Source: DATKWS01 sp035529435
GTDB taxonomy: Bacteria; Krumholzibacteriota; Krumholzibacteriia; Krumholzibacteriales; Krumholzibacteriaceae
Direction of reading: 5' to 3'
DNA length: 34,821 bases
Assembly: GCA_035529435.1 (NCBI GenBank)
Contig: DATKWS010000075.1
Span: 1-34,821 of the forward strand
Of this stretch, positions 8,931 through 17,866 are shown in pieces (the first letter of the stretch is position 1; the number at the start of each line of letters is the position of its first letter). The notes under the pieces are model-generated. The model did no database searches, was not told where the DNA came from, and was given only the letters and a program-made list of their open reading frames with translations. The position numbers were made by a program, and so were the translations under genes.

Positions 8931-9308
8931 CTACACCGTAGCTGTCTGGTTCAGGACCTTCGTCACCACCTCGATGACGCGCGATGGATTGAACGGCTTG
9001 ATCAGGAAATCCTTGGCCCCTGCGGCGAGGGCATCCTGAACGAGCGCCTGCTGCCCGAGTGCGCTGCACATGACGATCCTGGCGCTCGAATCGGCTTCGA
9101 TGATCCTGCGCACCGCGTCGATACCGTTCATCTCGGGCATAATGATATCCATCGTTACGAGATCGGGCTTGAGTTCCGCGTAGCGCTCAACCGCTCCCGA
9201 ACCCGTATCGGCCTCGCCGACAACCTCCATCCCGTTATTGATGAGGATGTCGGATATCATCTTCCTCATGAAGATTGCATCGTCTACTACCAATACTCTG
9301 GGTTTCAC
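8931..9308 (-). CDS. cheY: CheY-like single-domain response regulator
   Basis: 125 residues, a lone receiver domain. It has the acidic pair in LVVDDA, the phospho-acceptor Asp in VTMDIIMPEMNGI, the Thr/Ser position in MCSALG and the conserved Lys in DFLIKPF. CheY-P carries the signal from CheA to the motility apparatus. The start is GTG at 9308, with a strong AAGGAG eight bases upstream; no ATG alternative fits. It follows cheC, its likely phosphatase, by 20 bases and precedes the TPR gene. Because no flagellar switch genes are seen, the downstream target is open. Confidence 0.93.
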   Translation of the reverse strand: MKPRVLVVDDAIFMRKMISDILINNGMEVVGEADTGSGAVERYAELKPDLVTMDIIMPEMNGIDAVRRIIEADSSARIVMCSALGQQALVQDALAAGAKDFLIKPFNPSRVIEVVTKVLNQTATV

Positions 9309-9328
9309 TGCTGCTTCTCCTTTCTCCC

Positions 9329-9946
9329 TCAGTCCACGTTGATTGTCTGGAAAATCGTCTCGAGCGTTTCATGCGTGGGGATGAAGAATAGAAAACCCTT
9401 GCATCCACCACTTGTCAGTGTGAACGCGGTCTCCAACACCAGCGCGTAATCGGACTCCAGGCTCAGATCGATGAGGATGGAATCCATCACGGCGCCGAGC
9501 ATGTCGTGTGAGACCTGCGGTACAGAATGCATGAGCGGGACACCCAAAAATTCGGCGAGAGTATTGAGGTAGCATCCGCACATGATGTTTCCGATTTCCT
9601 TGAGAACCGACAGCGAAAATTCTTCGTTCACCCGGTCCTCGCCGATCGTATTATGCGTGGCGAGTTCCACCATCCGGGACGCTTCCGGGTGTGGAAATAT
9701 GAGGAACATCATCCCCCTGAACGATTCGCTGTACCCCTCGATGTACACCACCGACACCATGGACTCGGGTCCGTTGAACAGCGTGTAGATGATCTGGAGG
9801 GGAATGATATCGGCATTCGTGATCGAGATGTCGACACGTTTCTGCAGCAGCTCGCTCAATCCGGTGATCGCATGAGCTGCCCCGATATTCCCGATCTCCT
9901 TCAATGCATCAATTCGTAAAAACGACGGTCTCTTGATTGGGCTCAT
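9329..9946 (-). CDS. cheC: CheC, CheY-P phosphatase
   Basis: 205 residues, the usual CheC length. Both halves of the pseudo-symmetric fold carry the active-site helix motif: DALKEIGNIGAAHA near residues 14-27 and SVLKEIGNIMCGCYLNTL near 113-130. Each supplies the Glu and Asn that hydrolyse CheY phosphate. Two intact motifs separate CheC from CheX, which has one. CheC also binds CheD, which is encoded in the same operon. The start ATG lies inside the end of cheA (38-base overlap) with AGGTAGGTG upstream, so the two are probably coupled in translation. Confidence 0.92.
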   Translation of the reverse strand: MSPIKRPSFLRIDALKEIGNIGAAHAITGLSELLQKRVDISITNADIIPLQIIYTLFNGPESMVSVVYIEGYSESFRGMMFLIFPHPEASRMVELATHNTIGEDRVNEEFSLSVLKEIGNIMCGCYLNTLAEFLGVPLMHSVPQVSHDMLGAVMDSILIDLSLESDYALVLETAFTLTSGGCKGFLFFIPTHETLETIFQTINVD

Positions 9947-11783
9947 CCGTGCACCTACCTTTGAATAATGCCCTCAGGTCCCATATGAACGCGATTTTGC
10001 CGCTTCCCAGAATTGTCGCCCCCGAAATTCCTCCGATGCTCCGGATCATCGTCGGTAACCCTTTGATCACGACCTCCTGCTGACCGATGATGCGTTTCAC
10101 CACGAGCCCCACATTGCCATTTCCCGTTTCGACCACGATCACCTTTATATACCGTTCATCTTCGGGATCCGCCGGGAATCCGAAGAGCTCACTCGGTCTG
10201 ACGAGCGGTAACGCTCCGCTCTCGGCGGGGAGTATTTCCCTCCCCTGTATGCTCTTGAATGTCCCACGCTCCACGCGCATCGTCTCGGACACGTACTCGA
10301 TCGGAATCGCATGTACATCCGCGCCGATGTAGAAGAGCAGCGCCTTGATGATGGAGAGGTTGATCGGGAGCTGCAGCGCGATGGCCGTTCCATGCCCCCA
10401 CGTGCTCTTCACTCGCATCGAGCCGCAGAACGAGTCGACCTTCTTCTTGACGATATCCATTCCCATTCCCCGGCCGGAATACCGGCCGACCTTTTCAGAA
10501 GTGCTGAATCCGGGCGTCGTGAGTATCGAACACAACTCCTCGTCCGTGAGTGCCGTGCCGCCCGTATTATCTCGCTGCTTCGCGGCTCCCTTTTCCACGA
10601 CACGCTCGAAATCGATGCCGCGTCCGTCGTCCGATATCTCGATGATCACGAAATTTCTGTCCCTGTGGGCGCTCAGAACGATACGACCCGTTTCGGGCTT
10701 GCCCGCCGCACGCCGATCCGCCGGTGATTCGAGTCCATGATCCAGGGCATTGCGCACGAGATGCACCAGCGGTTCCACCATACCCTCCAGCACCGTCCGA
10801 TCCAGGCCGATATCCGATCCGATTATCTCGAGTTCCACCTGTTTTCCGAGTTCGCGCGATATATCACGCACGAGCCGCTTGAACCGCTGGAAGATCTCCC
10901 CCACCGGCACGAGTCTCGCCTCCATGACCTCTTTCTGTATCTCGGATACCAGCCTGCCGGAAGCGGCGAGTTCCTCGAGGAGCGGCTTCGAATCGAGCTC
11001 GCGCGCGAGGCCGGCCAAGCGGATTCGACTGATAATGAGTTCCCCGACGAGGTCCATCAGCCGTTCGAGACTCTCGAGCTTGACCCTGGTGGAGATAACC
11101 TTGGGATAGCTCTTTTCCTGTACTCCCGCCGCATGACCGGGATCCGGGAAAAGCTTCGTGCCGGCGGGCGCATCGCTCTCCCGTATTTCGGTCTCCGGTT
11201 CATCGATGCATGCATCGTCGGTGCACGGGGACTCCGATGATCCGGTAGACCGGCCTGCCGCGTTTTCACTATCCGCGGGCACCGGTTCCGCACCTCCTGC
11301 CGCCCGTTCATCCCCGCTCTCGGATCCGATCCCGCCCGATGAAGGCGGATCCGCCCCGCGGGAGGGTTCGTGAGCATGCCGTCCCGCATCGGGCTTGCGT
11401 ATGTTCATCGGTGCAAGGAGCACCAGGATAGTGCCGAGCAACTCCTCCACGGCGGCGCCCTTCTCCTCGTTGATGGCGGCCCGGGTCAGATTTCCGAGCA
11501 GATCGACCATGCGGAGCAGGAGATCGACCTCGGCGGGACCGATATGGATCTCCCCCCGCCGACAGCGGTCCAGTACGTTTTCGAGTGAATGGCTCGCCTC
11601 CACGACCGCGTCGTATCCCATGGCCCCCGACATCCCCTTGAGGTTGTGGGCATTCCTGAAGATTTCATCGATACAACCCCCGGCATCCTCGCATCCCTCC
11701 AGTCCCATGATACCGCTCTCGAGGGCCTGAAGGATCTCCTCGGTCTCGCTCGTGTACAGCGCCTTGTAATCACTCACCTTCAT
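9909..11783 (-). CDS. cheA: CheA chemotaxis histidine kinase
   Basis: 624 residues. P1/HPt domain 1-110 with phospho-acceptor His46 (RNAHNLKG). Residues 125-228 form a Gly/Ala/Ser/Asp/Glu-rich linker with no recognisable P2 CheY/CheB-binding domain. The P3 dimerisation helices follow at about 232-300 (SLERLMDLVGELI). P4 ATPase spans about 300-480 with N-box LVRNALDHGLE, G1 SDDGRGID and G2 GRGMGMDIVKKKV. P5, the CheW-like domain, runs to the end. It autophosphorylates under receptor control and feeds CheY and CheB. It overlaps cheB by four bases (ATGA) and cheC by 38. Missing P2 would make phosphotransfer rely on direct HPt contact; loss of P2 is known in some CheA proteins. Confidence 0.95.
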   Translation of the reverse strand: MKVSDYKALYTSETEEILQALESGIMGLEGCEDAGGCIDEIFRNAHNLKGMSGAMGYDAVVEASHSLENVLDRCRRGEIHIGPAEVDLLLRMVDLLGNLTRAAINEEKGAAVEELLGTILVLLAPMNIRKPDAGRHAHEPSRGADPPSSGGIGSESGDERAAGGAEPVPADSENAAGRSTGSSESPCTDDACIDEPETEIRESDAPAGTKLFPDPGHAAGVQEKSYPKVISTRVKLESLERLMDLVGELIISRIRLAGLARELDSKPLLEELAASGRLVSEIQKEVMEARLVPVGEIFQRFKRLVRDISRELGKQVELEIIGSDIGLDRTVLEGMVEPLVHLVRNALDHGLESPADRRAAGKPETGRIVLSAHRDRNFVIIEISDDGRGIDFERVVEKGAAKQRDNTGGTALTDEELCSILTTPGFSTSEKVGRYSGRGMGMDIVKKKVDSFCGSMRVKSTWGHGTAIALQLPINLSIIKALLFYIGADVHAIPIEYVSETMRVERGTFKSIQGREILPAESGALPLVRPSELFGFPADPEDERYIKVIVVETGNGNVGLVVKRIIGQQEVVIKGLPTMIRSIGGISGATILGSGKIAFIWDLRALFKGRCTDEPNQETVVFTN

Positions 11784-12868
11784 AAGAGTTTTCCCGTCGA
11801 CTTCAACTCACCGATGGTATGCACTATGCCGTGCGCGATCTCCTGGAGCGGCAGAATCTCGACACCGATGTCGCTCCCGGCGACGGACCCCGGCATGCCG
11901 AACACCATGCTGGTACTTTCATCCTGGCAGATGATACGGCCGCCCGATTGCCGTATTGCCCTGCATCCGGCGGTGCCGTCCCTGCCCATGCCGGTCAGCA
12001 CGACGCCCACCGTTCGTTCGCGGTACACATCCGCGAACGAGGTCATCGCAAAGTCGATTGATGGGCATACCGATCTCTGCGCCTCGTTTCTCCGGACGAG
12101 CATGATCGCCGGCCGCCCCCCGTGATCCTCGAGAAACAGGTGCAAGCCGCCCGGCGCCACCAGCACCAAACCGGGCCGTACCACATCCCCCTCCCGCGCC
12201 TCCCGGACAACGAGATGTGAATAGCCGTCGAGTCTCTCGGCGAGGTACCGCGTAAAATTCGTCGGCATATGCTGGACCACGATAATGCACGCGGGAAGAT
12301 GGGGCGGCAGTTTGGGTATGATCTCCATGAGCGCCTGGGGACCGCCGGTGCTGGCGCCGATCAGAACAACGCAGCAATCCTCACCCGTCCGGCGTACCGT
12401 CCATTCGACCTTGAGACTCCGTTCGGGGGGGGCGAACCGCACCTTGCCCACGTCGACGGCGGCGGCCATCTTGACCTGGACGATCAGTTCCTCTGCCGGG
12501 AACGTTTTCCCGTTCTGGGTCTTGGCGACAAAATCCACTGCGCCGTAATCCAGGCACTCAAACGTCATCCTGGCTCCATCGGCGGTGTGCGCGCTCAGCA
12601 CGATGACCGGCGTGGGCCATTCGCTCATTATGTAACGCAACGTCTCGAGGCCGTCCATCTTCGGCATCTCGAGATCGAGCGTGACGCAATCGGGTCTGAG
12701 CTGCGCCACCTTCCGCAATACCTCGCAGCCGTTCGAACCGGTGCCCACCACCTCGATGGAGGCATCGGCGTTCAGCGCATCGACGATCATGCATCTCATG
12801 AATTTGGAATCTTCGCCGACGAGGACCCTGATCGGTCGATTGGCGACACGGCGTGCAGCGCTATGCAT
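11780..12868 (-). CDS. cheB: CheB protein-glutamate methylesterase
   Basis: 362 residues. Receiver domain about 12-130 with acidic pair Glu19-Asp20, phospho-acceptor Asp65 (TLDLEMPKMDG) and Lys116. The C-terminal methylesterase domain (about 165-355) has the catalytic triad Ser173 (GASTGGP), His200 (VVQHMP) and Asp297 (GMGRDG). It demethylates, and often deamidates, receptor glutamates when phosphorylated by CheA, opposing CheR. It shares one base with the cheD stop (TGATG) and four with cheA, so cheD-cheB-cheA are tightly coupled. Confidence 0.95.
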   Translation of the reverse strand: MHSAARRVANRPIRVLVGEDSKFMRCMIVDALNADASIEVVGTGSNGCEVLRKVAQLRPDCVTLDLEMPKMDGLETLRYIMSEWPTPVIVLSAHTADGARMTFECLDYGAVDFVAKTQNGKTFPAEELIVQVKMAAAVDVGKVRFAPPERSLKVEWTVRRTGEDCCVVLIGASTGGPQALMEIIPKLPPHLPACIIVVQHMPTNFTRYLAERLDGYSHLVVREAREGDVVRPGLVLVAPGGLHLFLEDHGGRPAIMLVRRNEAQRSVCPSIDFAMTSFADVYRERTVGVVLTGMGRDGTAGCRAIRQSGGRIICQDESTSMVFGMPGSVAGSDIGVEILPLQEIAHGIVHTIGELKSTGKLL

Positions 12869-13374
12869 CAGTAAATCTCCTCATTGTCATACGCGTCCCG
12901 GACGAAGACCGTCCCATCGGATACATTGAACATGATCGTCCGCCCCCAATTCCCTCCCACGCACTCCGCAATGATAGGAATGCCGAGATGCTGCAACTCT
13001 TTCCGTGCAGCCCCTATATTTTTCTCGCCGATCTGCAAAACACCCCTGTTTCCCTTCACGCGGTCGAACATCTTCGCTCCACCGAAAATCTTCGCCGTCA
13101 AGCGCTCTCTCTTCGCCCCGCGCTTCACCATCCGATCGACCATGAGACCGATCACGCTGTCGACGAACTTCGCCTTGTTTGCATTACTCTTGACACCGCT
13201 CCTGCACGGATGCATCGCATGGGCCAGTCCCCCGACGCGCACATCTTCATCGTACAGTACCAGCCCGAGGCATGATCCGAGAGCCATCGTCATCATTTCC
13301 ATAGGCGCCGCGCCGACTCTGAATTGAGCCATCCCGACCTTGACGAGCGGCCCTCTACTCTCAATGCGAACCAT
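12868..13374 (-). CDS. cheD: CheD receptor glutamine deamidase
   Basis: 168 residues, normal for CheD. The catalytic set is visible with the spacing of the Thermotoga enzyme (Thr-6-Cys-17-His): Thr29, Cys35 (ALGSCLGL) and His52 (GGLAH). Family motifs AKIFGGA and IGEKNI follow. CheD deamidates specific receptor glutamines and, when bound to CheC, raises CheC phosphatase activity, giving feedback from CheY-P to the receptors. Both partners being in one operon fits that loop. The ribosome site before ATG 13374 is weak (GGGATGGA). The 86 bases between cheW stop and this start hold no obvious signal. Confidence 0.93.
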   Translation of the reverse strand: MVRIESRGPLVKVGMAQFRVGAAPMEMMTMALGSCLGLVLYDEDVRVGGLAHAMHPCRSGVKSNANKAKFVDSVIGLMVDRMVKRGAKRERLTAKIFGGAKMFDRVKGNRGVLQIGEKNIGAARKELQHLGIPIIAECVGGNWGRTIMFNVSDGTVFVRDAYDNEEIY

Positions 13375-13460
13375 TCGATGTCCATCCCGTAGATGTACCT
13401 ACTCGCCTTTCACGTCCTGCCGGGCCATGCCCAAAACGGAGACGCGGCGCGTTTCGTTCT

Positions 13461-13967
13461 TCACACGCTTTCTACAGCGAGATCCTGCACGTTCACGATA
13501 CTCTGCACCAGCTTGCTGGGATCGATGCACACCACGATGCGGCCGGATATGCGGACGATGCCGAGCACCGCCACCCCGCAACGCTTATCGCAGCCCGTTT
13601 CGGGCGCCGGCCGCACATCCTCCGATGATATCCTGGCGACTTCCATCACCTCATCGACACCGAACCCGAATCCTCCGCCTACTGCATCCAGAATGATTAT
13701 TCTCCTCTTTCGCCCCTCTGCCGCGTCATCGGTACTTCTCACCCCGAGGACCTCGTGAATCCTGATCACCGGAATGATCTCGCCCCGCAGGTTGATGACG
13801 CCCTCCACGGGACCGGACATGCCCGGTATGGGGAAGGTATCGATGGGCCGTATGATCTCCTTGACCCTCCAGACGGGCACAGCATAGTTCTCGGAACCGA
13901 GGCGAAAAGTTACGAGCTGTATCCCTTTCCCGGGCCAGTACAGAGCACTCTCTTCTTTGGTCGACAT
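13461..13967 (-). CDS. cheW: CheW coupling protein
   Basis: 168 residues spanning one CheW-like beta-barrel domain. It starts with LVTFRLGSENYAVPVWRVKEII and includes GVINLRGEIIPVI, the most conserved CheW signature. It links the receptor to CheA. Start ATG at 13967 with GGGAG nine bases upstream. It lies 26 bases after mcp, the only receptor in the window, which it presumably couples. Confidence 0.94.
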   Translation of the reverse strand: MSTKEESALYWPGKGIQLVTFRLGSENYAVPVWRVKEIIRPIDTFPIPGMSGPVEGVINLRGEIIPVIRIHEVLGVRSTDDAAEGRKRRIIILDAVGGGFGFGVDEVMEVARISSEDVRPAPETGCDKRCGVAVLGIVRISGRIVVCIDPSKLVQSIVNVQDLAVESV

Positions 13968-13993
13968 GGGGATCTACTCCCTCTGCATCCAGT

Positions 13994-15676
13994 TCACTGT
14001 GTCCAGGCGTCCACCGGCTCGTCCTGCTTCGCCTGGTCGGCGATTTTGAACCGGCCGACGTGCTCCCTGAGCTGTATGGCCATATCACTGAGTTTCTGCG
14101 CGGACGATGCGACATCCTCCATGCTGGAAGTCATCTGCTCCATCGAGGCCGCGGTTTCCTGTGTCGCCGAGGCGTTCTTCTCGGCGCTGCCCGATATCTC
14201 ATCTATCGACGAGATGACATTCTTCATGCCGCGCGACAGCTCGTTCGTGGCCGCCGATATGCGGCGGGCCATGTCGCTCGAGCTCTTGAGCACCTCGACG
14301 ATTTCATCGAGTGAACCACCGGTTTTCGTTATGACTACCTTGCCCTCCGTCACCTCTTTTGATCCCAACTCGATACTCCTTACGGCGGTCTGCGTATCCT
14401 CCTGGGTCTTCTGTATCAGCGTCGCTATCTCGTCAGCCGCCTTCGCACTGCCCTCTGCGAGCTTGCGCACCTCATCCGCCACGACGGCGAAGCCGCTTCC
14501 TGCCTCGCCGGCCCGGGCCGCCTCGATCGCCGCATTGAGGGCGAGAAGGTTCGTCTGATCGGCGATATCGGTTATCACGTCAACTATCTCACCGATCTGA
14601 TTCGACCGCTCACCGAGATGGCGGATGATGCCGGCCGAGTCATTGATCACGTTGTATATCTTGTTGATCTTCTCGACGGCCTCCTTCGCCGAGTCACCGC
14701 CTCTCGTCGCGGTCTCGGACGCATTGGTCGCCGCCGATGCCGCGAGATCGGCGCTGTTGGCTACCTGCTTGACCGACCGCTCCATGTTCCGTATCTCCTT
14801 GATCATCTCCTCGACCTTGTGCGCCTGAAGATCGGTCGAGCGGGCGATATTCTGAACGGTCATGGAGGTTTCCTCCGTGATGGAATTCATCTCCTCGGTC
14901 GAGGCGGAAAGGCTCTGCGCGGAGAAGTTCACCTTGTCGGACGTCGTCCGGATCAACCGGATGATGTCGGACAGATTCGTGAATATCTCGCTCAGCGTTT
15001 CGCCGAGCCAGCCGATTTCATCATCGGAATCGATTGCAATCTTCCCGGTCAGATCGCCGGTATTGCTGGCGAGAGCCCGGCTGGCCTTGAGGAGATGCCG
15101 TACCGGCCTCTTGACGACATACCCGAACAGCAGGTAAAAGATGATGAATCCGACCGCCAGCGAGACCGCCACCGTAATCAGCATTCTCGTTTTCATCCCG
15201 GCGAGGTTGACCGCGTTCGCCCGGGAGTCGAATGCGAAAATGAGGGATTGACCGGTACCGCCCTGCAGCGGAATGGAAACGATATGCTCCGCAGGAGTAG
15301 TATCCTCCGCAGATCGCTCCTCCATCTCCCGCGAGACCGGTGCATTGCCGGCCGAGCCGAAGGAAGCCGGTACCGCCGCCAGCGGTTTCCCTTCGGAGTC
15401 AATTACGGCGATCCCACGCATGAAGGGATACTTCTTTTGAACGTGCTTCAACGCACGGTCGAGATCCGCCACGGAATGCACGTCAGTAACTATCTCCATT
15501 GTGTTGGAAATGCAATTCGCCCAGAACTGGTCCCGCTCCTCCATGACATCCGCAACGGTTCTGTCGGAAACGTTCCAGTACGACGCGATGCCGACACAGC
15601 ATATGAGAAAGCACACAGCACCAACCGAGAGTGTTACCTTGCGGCTGATGCTGTTGGTCAGCGTGAAACCATTCAT
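13994..15676 (-). CDS. Methyl-accepting chemotaxis protein
   Basis: 560 residues from ATG 15676, chosen because GGGAGG lies about seven bases upstream; a GTG eight codons earlier has no ribosome site. TM1 is about 14-34 and TM2 about 165-188, enclosing a ~130-residue periplasmic domain that resembles a small single-Cache-type sensor (GIAVIDSEGKPLA). A HAMP region follows TM2 and then a long coiled-coil signalling domain. Its hairpin tip is the invariant IADQTNLLALNAAIEAARAGE followed by GFAVVADEVRKLAE. There is no C-terminal pentapeptide tether for CheR/CheB. Ligand unknown. The gene begins one base after the cheR stop (TGAGATG), a sign of coupled translation. Confidence 0.93.
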   Translation of the reverse strand: MNGFTLTNSISRKVTLSVGAVCFLICCVGIASYWNVSDRTVADVMEERDQFWANCISNTMEIVTDVHSVADLDRALKHVQKKYPFMRGIAVIDSEGKPLAAVPASFGSAGNAPVSREMEERSAEDTTPAEHIVSIPLQGGTGQSLIFAFDSRANAVNLAGMKTRMLITVAVSLAVGFIIFYLLFGYVVKRPVRHLLKASRALASNTGDLTGKIAIDSDDEIGWLGETLSEIFTNLSDIIRLIRTTSDKVNFSAQSLSASTEEMNSITEETSMTVQNIARSTDLQAHKVEEMIKEIRNMERSVKQVANSADLAASAATNASETATRGGDSAKEAVEKINKIYNVINDSAGIIRHLGERSNQIGEIVDVITDIADQTNLLALNAAIEAARAGEAGSGFAVVADEVRKLAEGSAKAADEIATLIQKTQEDTQTAVRSIELGSKEVTEGKVVITKTGGSLDEIVEVLKSSSDMARRISAATNELSRGMKNVISSIDEISGSAEKNASATQETAASMEQMTSSMEDVASSAQKLSDMAIQLREHVGRFKIADQAKQDEPVDAWTQ

Positions 15677-15677
15677 C

Positions 15678-16553
15678 TCATTCCTCCCGAGAACAGACAC
15701 ATAGAACTCGTTTACGGTATATCTTGCTCCGTGGCTCGACGAGCTCGAAGAGACCGAGCGCGGGGCCGCTCATCGCCTCGCTCTTGCCCAGGACGAGAAA
15801 CCCGTCGTCGGAGAGGGATCGGTGAAAATTGGCAAGCACATGACCCCGGACCTCGTGCTCGAAATGGATGAGAACATTCCTGCAAATGATGAGATCGAGC
15901 ATCGAGAACGGGGATTCGGAGAAGAGGTCATGTACCGCGAATTTCACGTGATGCTTGATTTCCGGTGCAACCCGGTAGCCGGAGCCATCGATCTCGAAGT
16001 ACTGCTTGAGCATGGTACGCGGAATTCCTGTCACCCTATCCCCCGCGTAGCGCCCCCTTCTCGCCGTCCGGCACGATTCCTCCGATATATCGGTCCCGTA
16101 CACTTCCACCCGGTAATCGTCCTTCTGCTCCCTCAGAAGGTGAATCAACGCGATCGTGGAGCTGTACGTTTCCTCTCCCGTCGAGCAGCCCGCACTCCAG
16201 ATCCGTATAAACCGGTCATGCGCGGACCGCTTTTTCTGAATGATTTCGGGAAAAATCGTTTCCGTGAGCGCGTTATACACGTCGCGGTCGCGGAAAAAGC
16301 CGGTGACATGGATCGTGACGACATTGAGCAGTTCCTCGACTTCATCCGGATGCTCGTTCAGATAGCTGGCATAACTTTCGAGGCTCGGGCACCCGAGCAT
16401 CGACAGGCGATGAGAAACGCGTCGACGGATGCACGAGGGACGGTACCGCGAGAGATCGATTCCGCACCGTGATTGTACGAACCAGATCAAATCGCTTACA
16501 TCGAATGCATCATCGTTTGAATGCTTCGTCACTTCAGAATCCTTACAGACCAT
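15678..16553 (-). CDS. cheR: CheR receptor methyltransferase
   Basis: 291 residues. The N-terminal helical domain (about 18-85) has the typical GIDLSRYRPSCIRRRVSHRL. The SAM-binding domain follows with IRIWSAGCSTGEETYS and VEVYGTDISEESC, then DLIICRNVLIHF. It methylates receptor glutamates using S-adenosylmethionine. First gene of the ten-gene operon; ATG at 16553 preceded by AAAAGGTG. It lacks the C-terminal TPR domain some CheR proteins carry. Confidence 0.95.
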   Translation of the reverse strand: MVCKDSEVTKHSNDDAFDVSDLIWFVQSRCGIDLSRYRPSCIRRRVSHRLSMLGCPSLESYASYLNEHPDEVEELLNVVTIHVTGFFRDRDVYNALTETIFPEIIQKKRSAHDRFIRIWSAGCSTGEETYSSTIALIHLLREQKDDYRVEVYGTDISEESCRTARRGRYAGDRVTGIPRTMLKQYFEIDGSGYRVAPEIKHHVKFAVHDLFSESPFSMLDLIICRNVLIHFEHEVRGHVLANFHRSLSDDGFLVLGKSEAMSGPALGLFELVEPRSKIYRKRVLCVCSREE

Positions 16554-16831
16554 GTCTCACCTTTTGATCATTTACATAAACACACTACCGACGGGCGTCG
16601 ATTCGGAATCGGATTTGCAAACGCTATACCACATGAGCCCCTCGGGTAATCAAAGGAACGGTGCGGCCGTTTATCCGCATCGTCACAGGCAATCCCTTTA
16701 AATTACGCCGATTGGGCGGACCAAGAAATTATCGGCACTAAGGAGAAACATCCGGGTAAGATGAGAAAAAACAAGGGATTTTGCAGCCCCCCGTTGCTTT
16801 TTGCAATCGGCGCACCATGAAGGAGTCAGGC
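16554..16831. promoter_or_regulatory. Divergent control region between the chemotaxis operon and phzF-like gene
   Basis: 278 bases between two divergent starts, so it should hold promoters for both. A 13-base inverted repeat, CGATTC-G-GAATCG, lies at 16599-16611 and could be an operator. A weak minus-strand pair TTGATT (16653-16648) and TATAGC (16628-16623) has a long 19-base spacer. No clear sigma70 or sigma54 promoter stands out in either direction. Confidence 0.3.
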
Positions 16832-17830
16832 ATGCATACACTCATCATGAAACAGGTCGACGCATTCACGACGAATCCGTTCAGCGGTAATCCCGCCGGC
16901 GTTATCACCGAAGCGGACGGTGTCACACTCGAGATGATGCAAAAGATCGCGAGCGAGATGAACCTCTCGGAGACCGCATTCGTAACGATGCCGGAATCCG
17001 GTGACACCATGTTCCGTCTCAGGTTCTTCACGCCGGTCGAAGAGGTCGATATGAGCGGGCATGTGACGATCGCGGTGTGCTACGCGCTCATCGAGGAGGG
17101 CAGGATACCGCTCATGGACGGTATCACCAAGGTCTTCCTCGGAACGAATATCGGTTCCATGCCGATCGATATCCATTTCACGAGCACCGAGCACCGGTTT
17201 CATTCCGGGGGCGGGCACGAAAACGGCGTTGCTCTCTTTGTGAAGGGAACGAACACCGGAACACTCGAAAAGATCATGATGCACCAGCCCATACAGGATA
17301 GTCGTCCTTCATCGATTCCGATCGGGAGCATCGCCTCGATTCTGGGAATCGACGAGATCGAGATACGCCGCACGGGGCTGCCGCTCGAGATTATTTCAAC
17401 GGGGCTGGACCAGTTGATGATTCCGGTACAGCACAAGGAGACGATCTTGAACATGCATCCCGACCTGATCAAGCTCAACCTGCTGAACAGGACGAACAGG
17501 ATTCACACAAATCATATCTTCACCCTCGACACGTTCCACGACGACTGCATTGCATATGCGCGTCATTTTGCGCCGGCGGTCGGGCTCTGGGAAGACCCCG
17601 GAACCGGGACGGCCGCGGCCGGCCTGGGAACGTACCTCCTTCGCCACGGCATCATCACGCACGGCGCGATGGTGATGGAGCAGGGCAAGGAAATGGACAG
17701 TCTCACGAGAATACTCGTCGAGATAGACGAGTCCGGGGGTGACAGCCTTTCCGCGTGGATCGGCGGAGTCGCGATAACATCCCTGACGAGAACGATCGAG
17801 GTGACGAGCAGCGAAATAGTTATCGTGTAG
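16832..17830 (+). CDS. PhzF family isomerase-like protein
   Basis: 332 residues from ATG 16832, fixed by AAGGAG six bases upstream; a TTG-started extension of 17 codons is not supported. PhzF-fold markers: N-terminal QVDAFTTNPFSGNPAGV, catalytic Glu47 in LSETAFV, SGH (75-77) and the second-domain EDPGTGTA (254-261) corresponding to the usual EDPxTGSA. PhzF itself isomerises a dihydroanthranilate in phenazine synthesis. Most family members, including many found in non-producers, have unknown substrates or act as epimerase-like enzymes. No other phenazine genes are present, so phenazine synthesis is not implied. It converges with the kinase gene, 36 bases away. Confidence 0.87.
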   Translation: MHTLIMKQVDAFTTNPFSGNPAGVITEADGVTLEMMQKIASEMNLSETAFVTMPESGDTMFRLRFFTPVEEVDMSGHVTIAVCYALIEEGRIPLMDGITKVFLGTNIGSMPIDIHFTSTEHRFHSGGGHENGVALFVKGTNTGTLEKIMMHQPIQDSRPSSIPIGSIASILGIDEIEIRRTGLPLEIISTGLDQLMIPVQHKETILNMHPDLIKLNLLNRTNRIHTNHIFTLDTFHDDCIAYARHFAPAVGLWEDPGTGTAAAGLGTYLLRHGIITHGAMVMEQGKEMDSLTRILVEIDESGGDSLSAWIGGVAITSLTRTIEVTSSEIVIV

Positions 17831-17866
17831 CAGGGTTGACGGCTTTAATCATGAAAGAGCGGCGGT

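Noticed and set aside
16729..16736. GCCGATAA on minus upstream of cheR, identical to the sigma28 (FliA) -10 element
   Set aside because: No TAAAGTTT-like -35 lies at the needed 11-base spacing, and flagellar sigma control is not supported by any flagellar gene.
16761..16820. 19-codon frame ahead of phzF whose stop abuts the phzF ribosome site, a possible leader peptide
   Set aside because: Its ribosome site is about 15 bases from the ATG, too far, and the peptide has no attenuation-type codon run.
16832..17830. Phenazine synthesis implied by the PhzF-like gene
   Set aside because: No other phz genes are present and most PhzF-family members have other, unknown roles.
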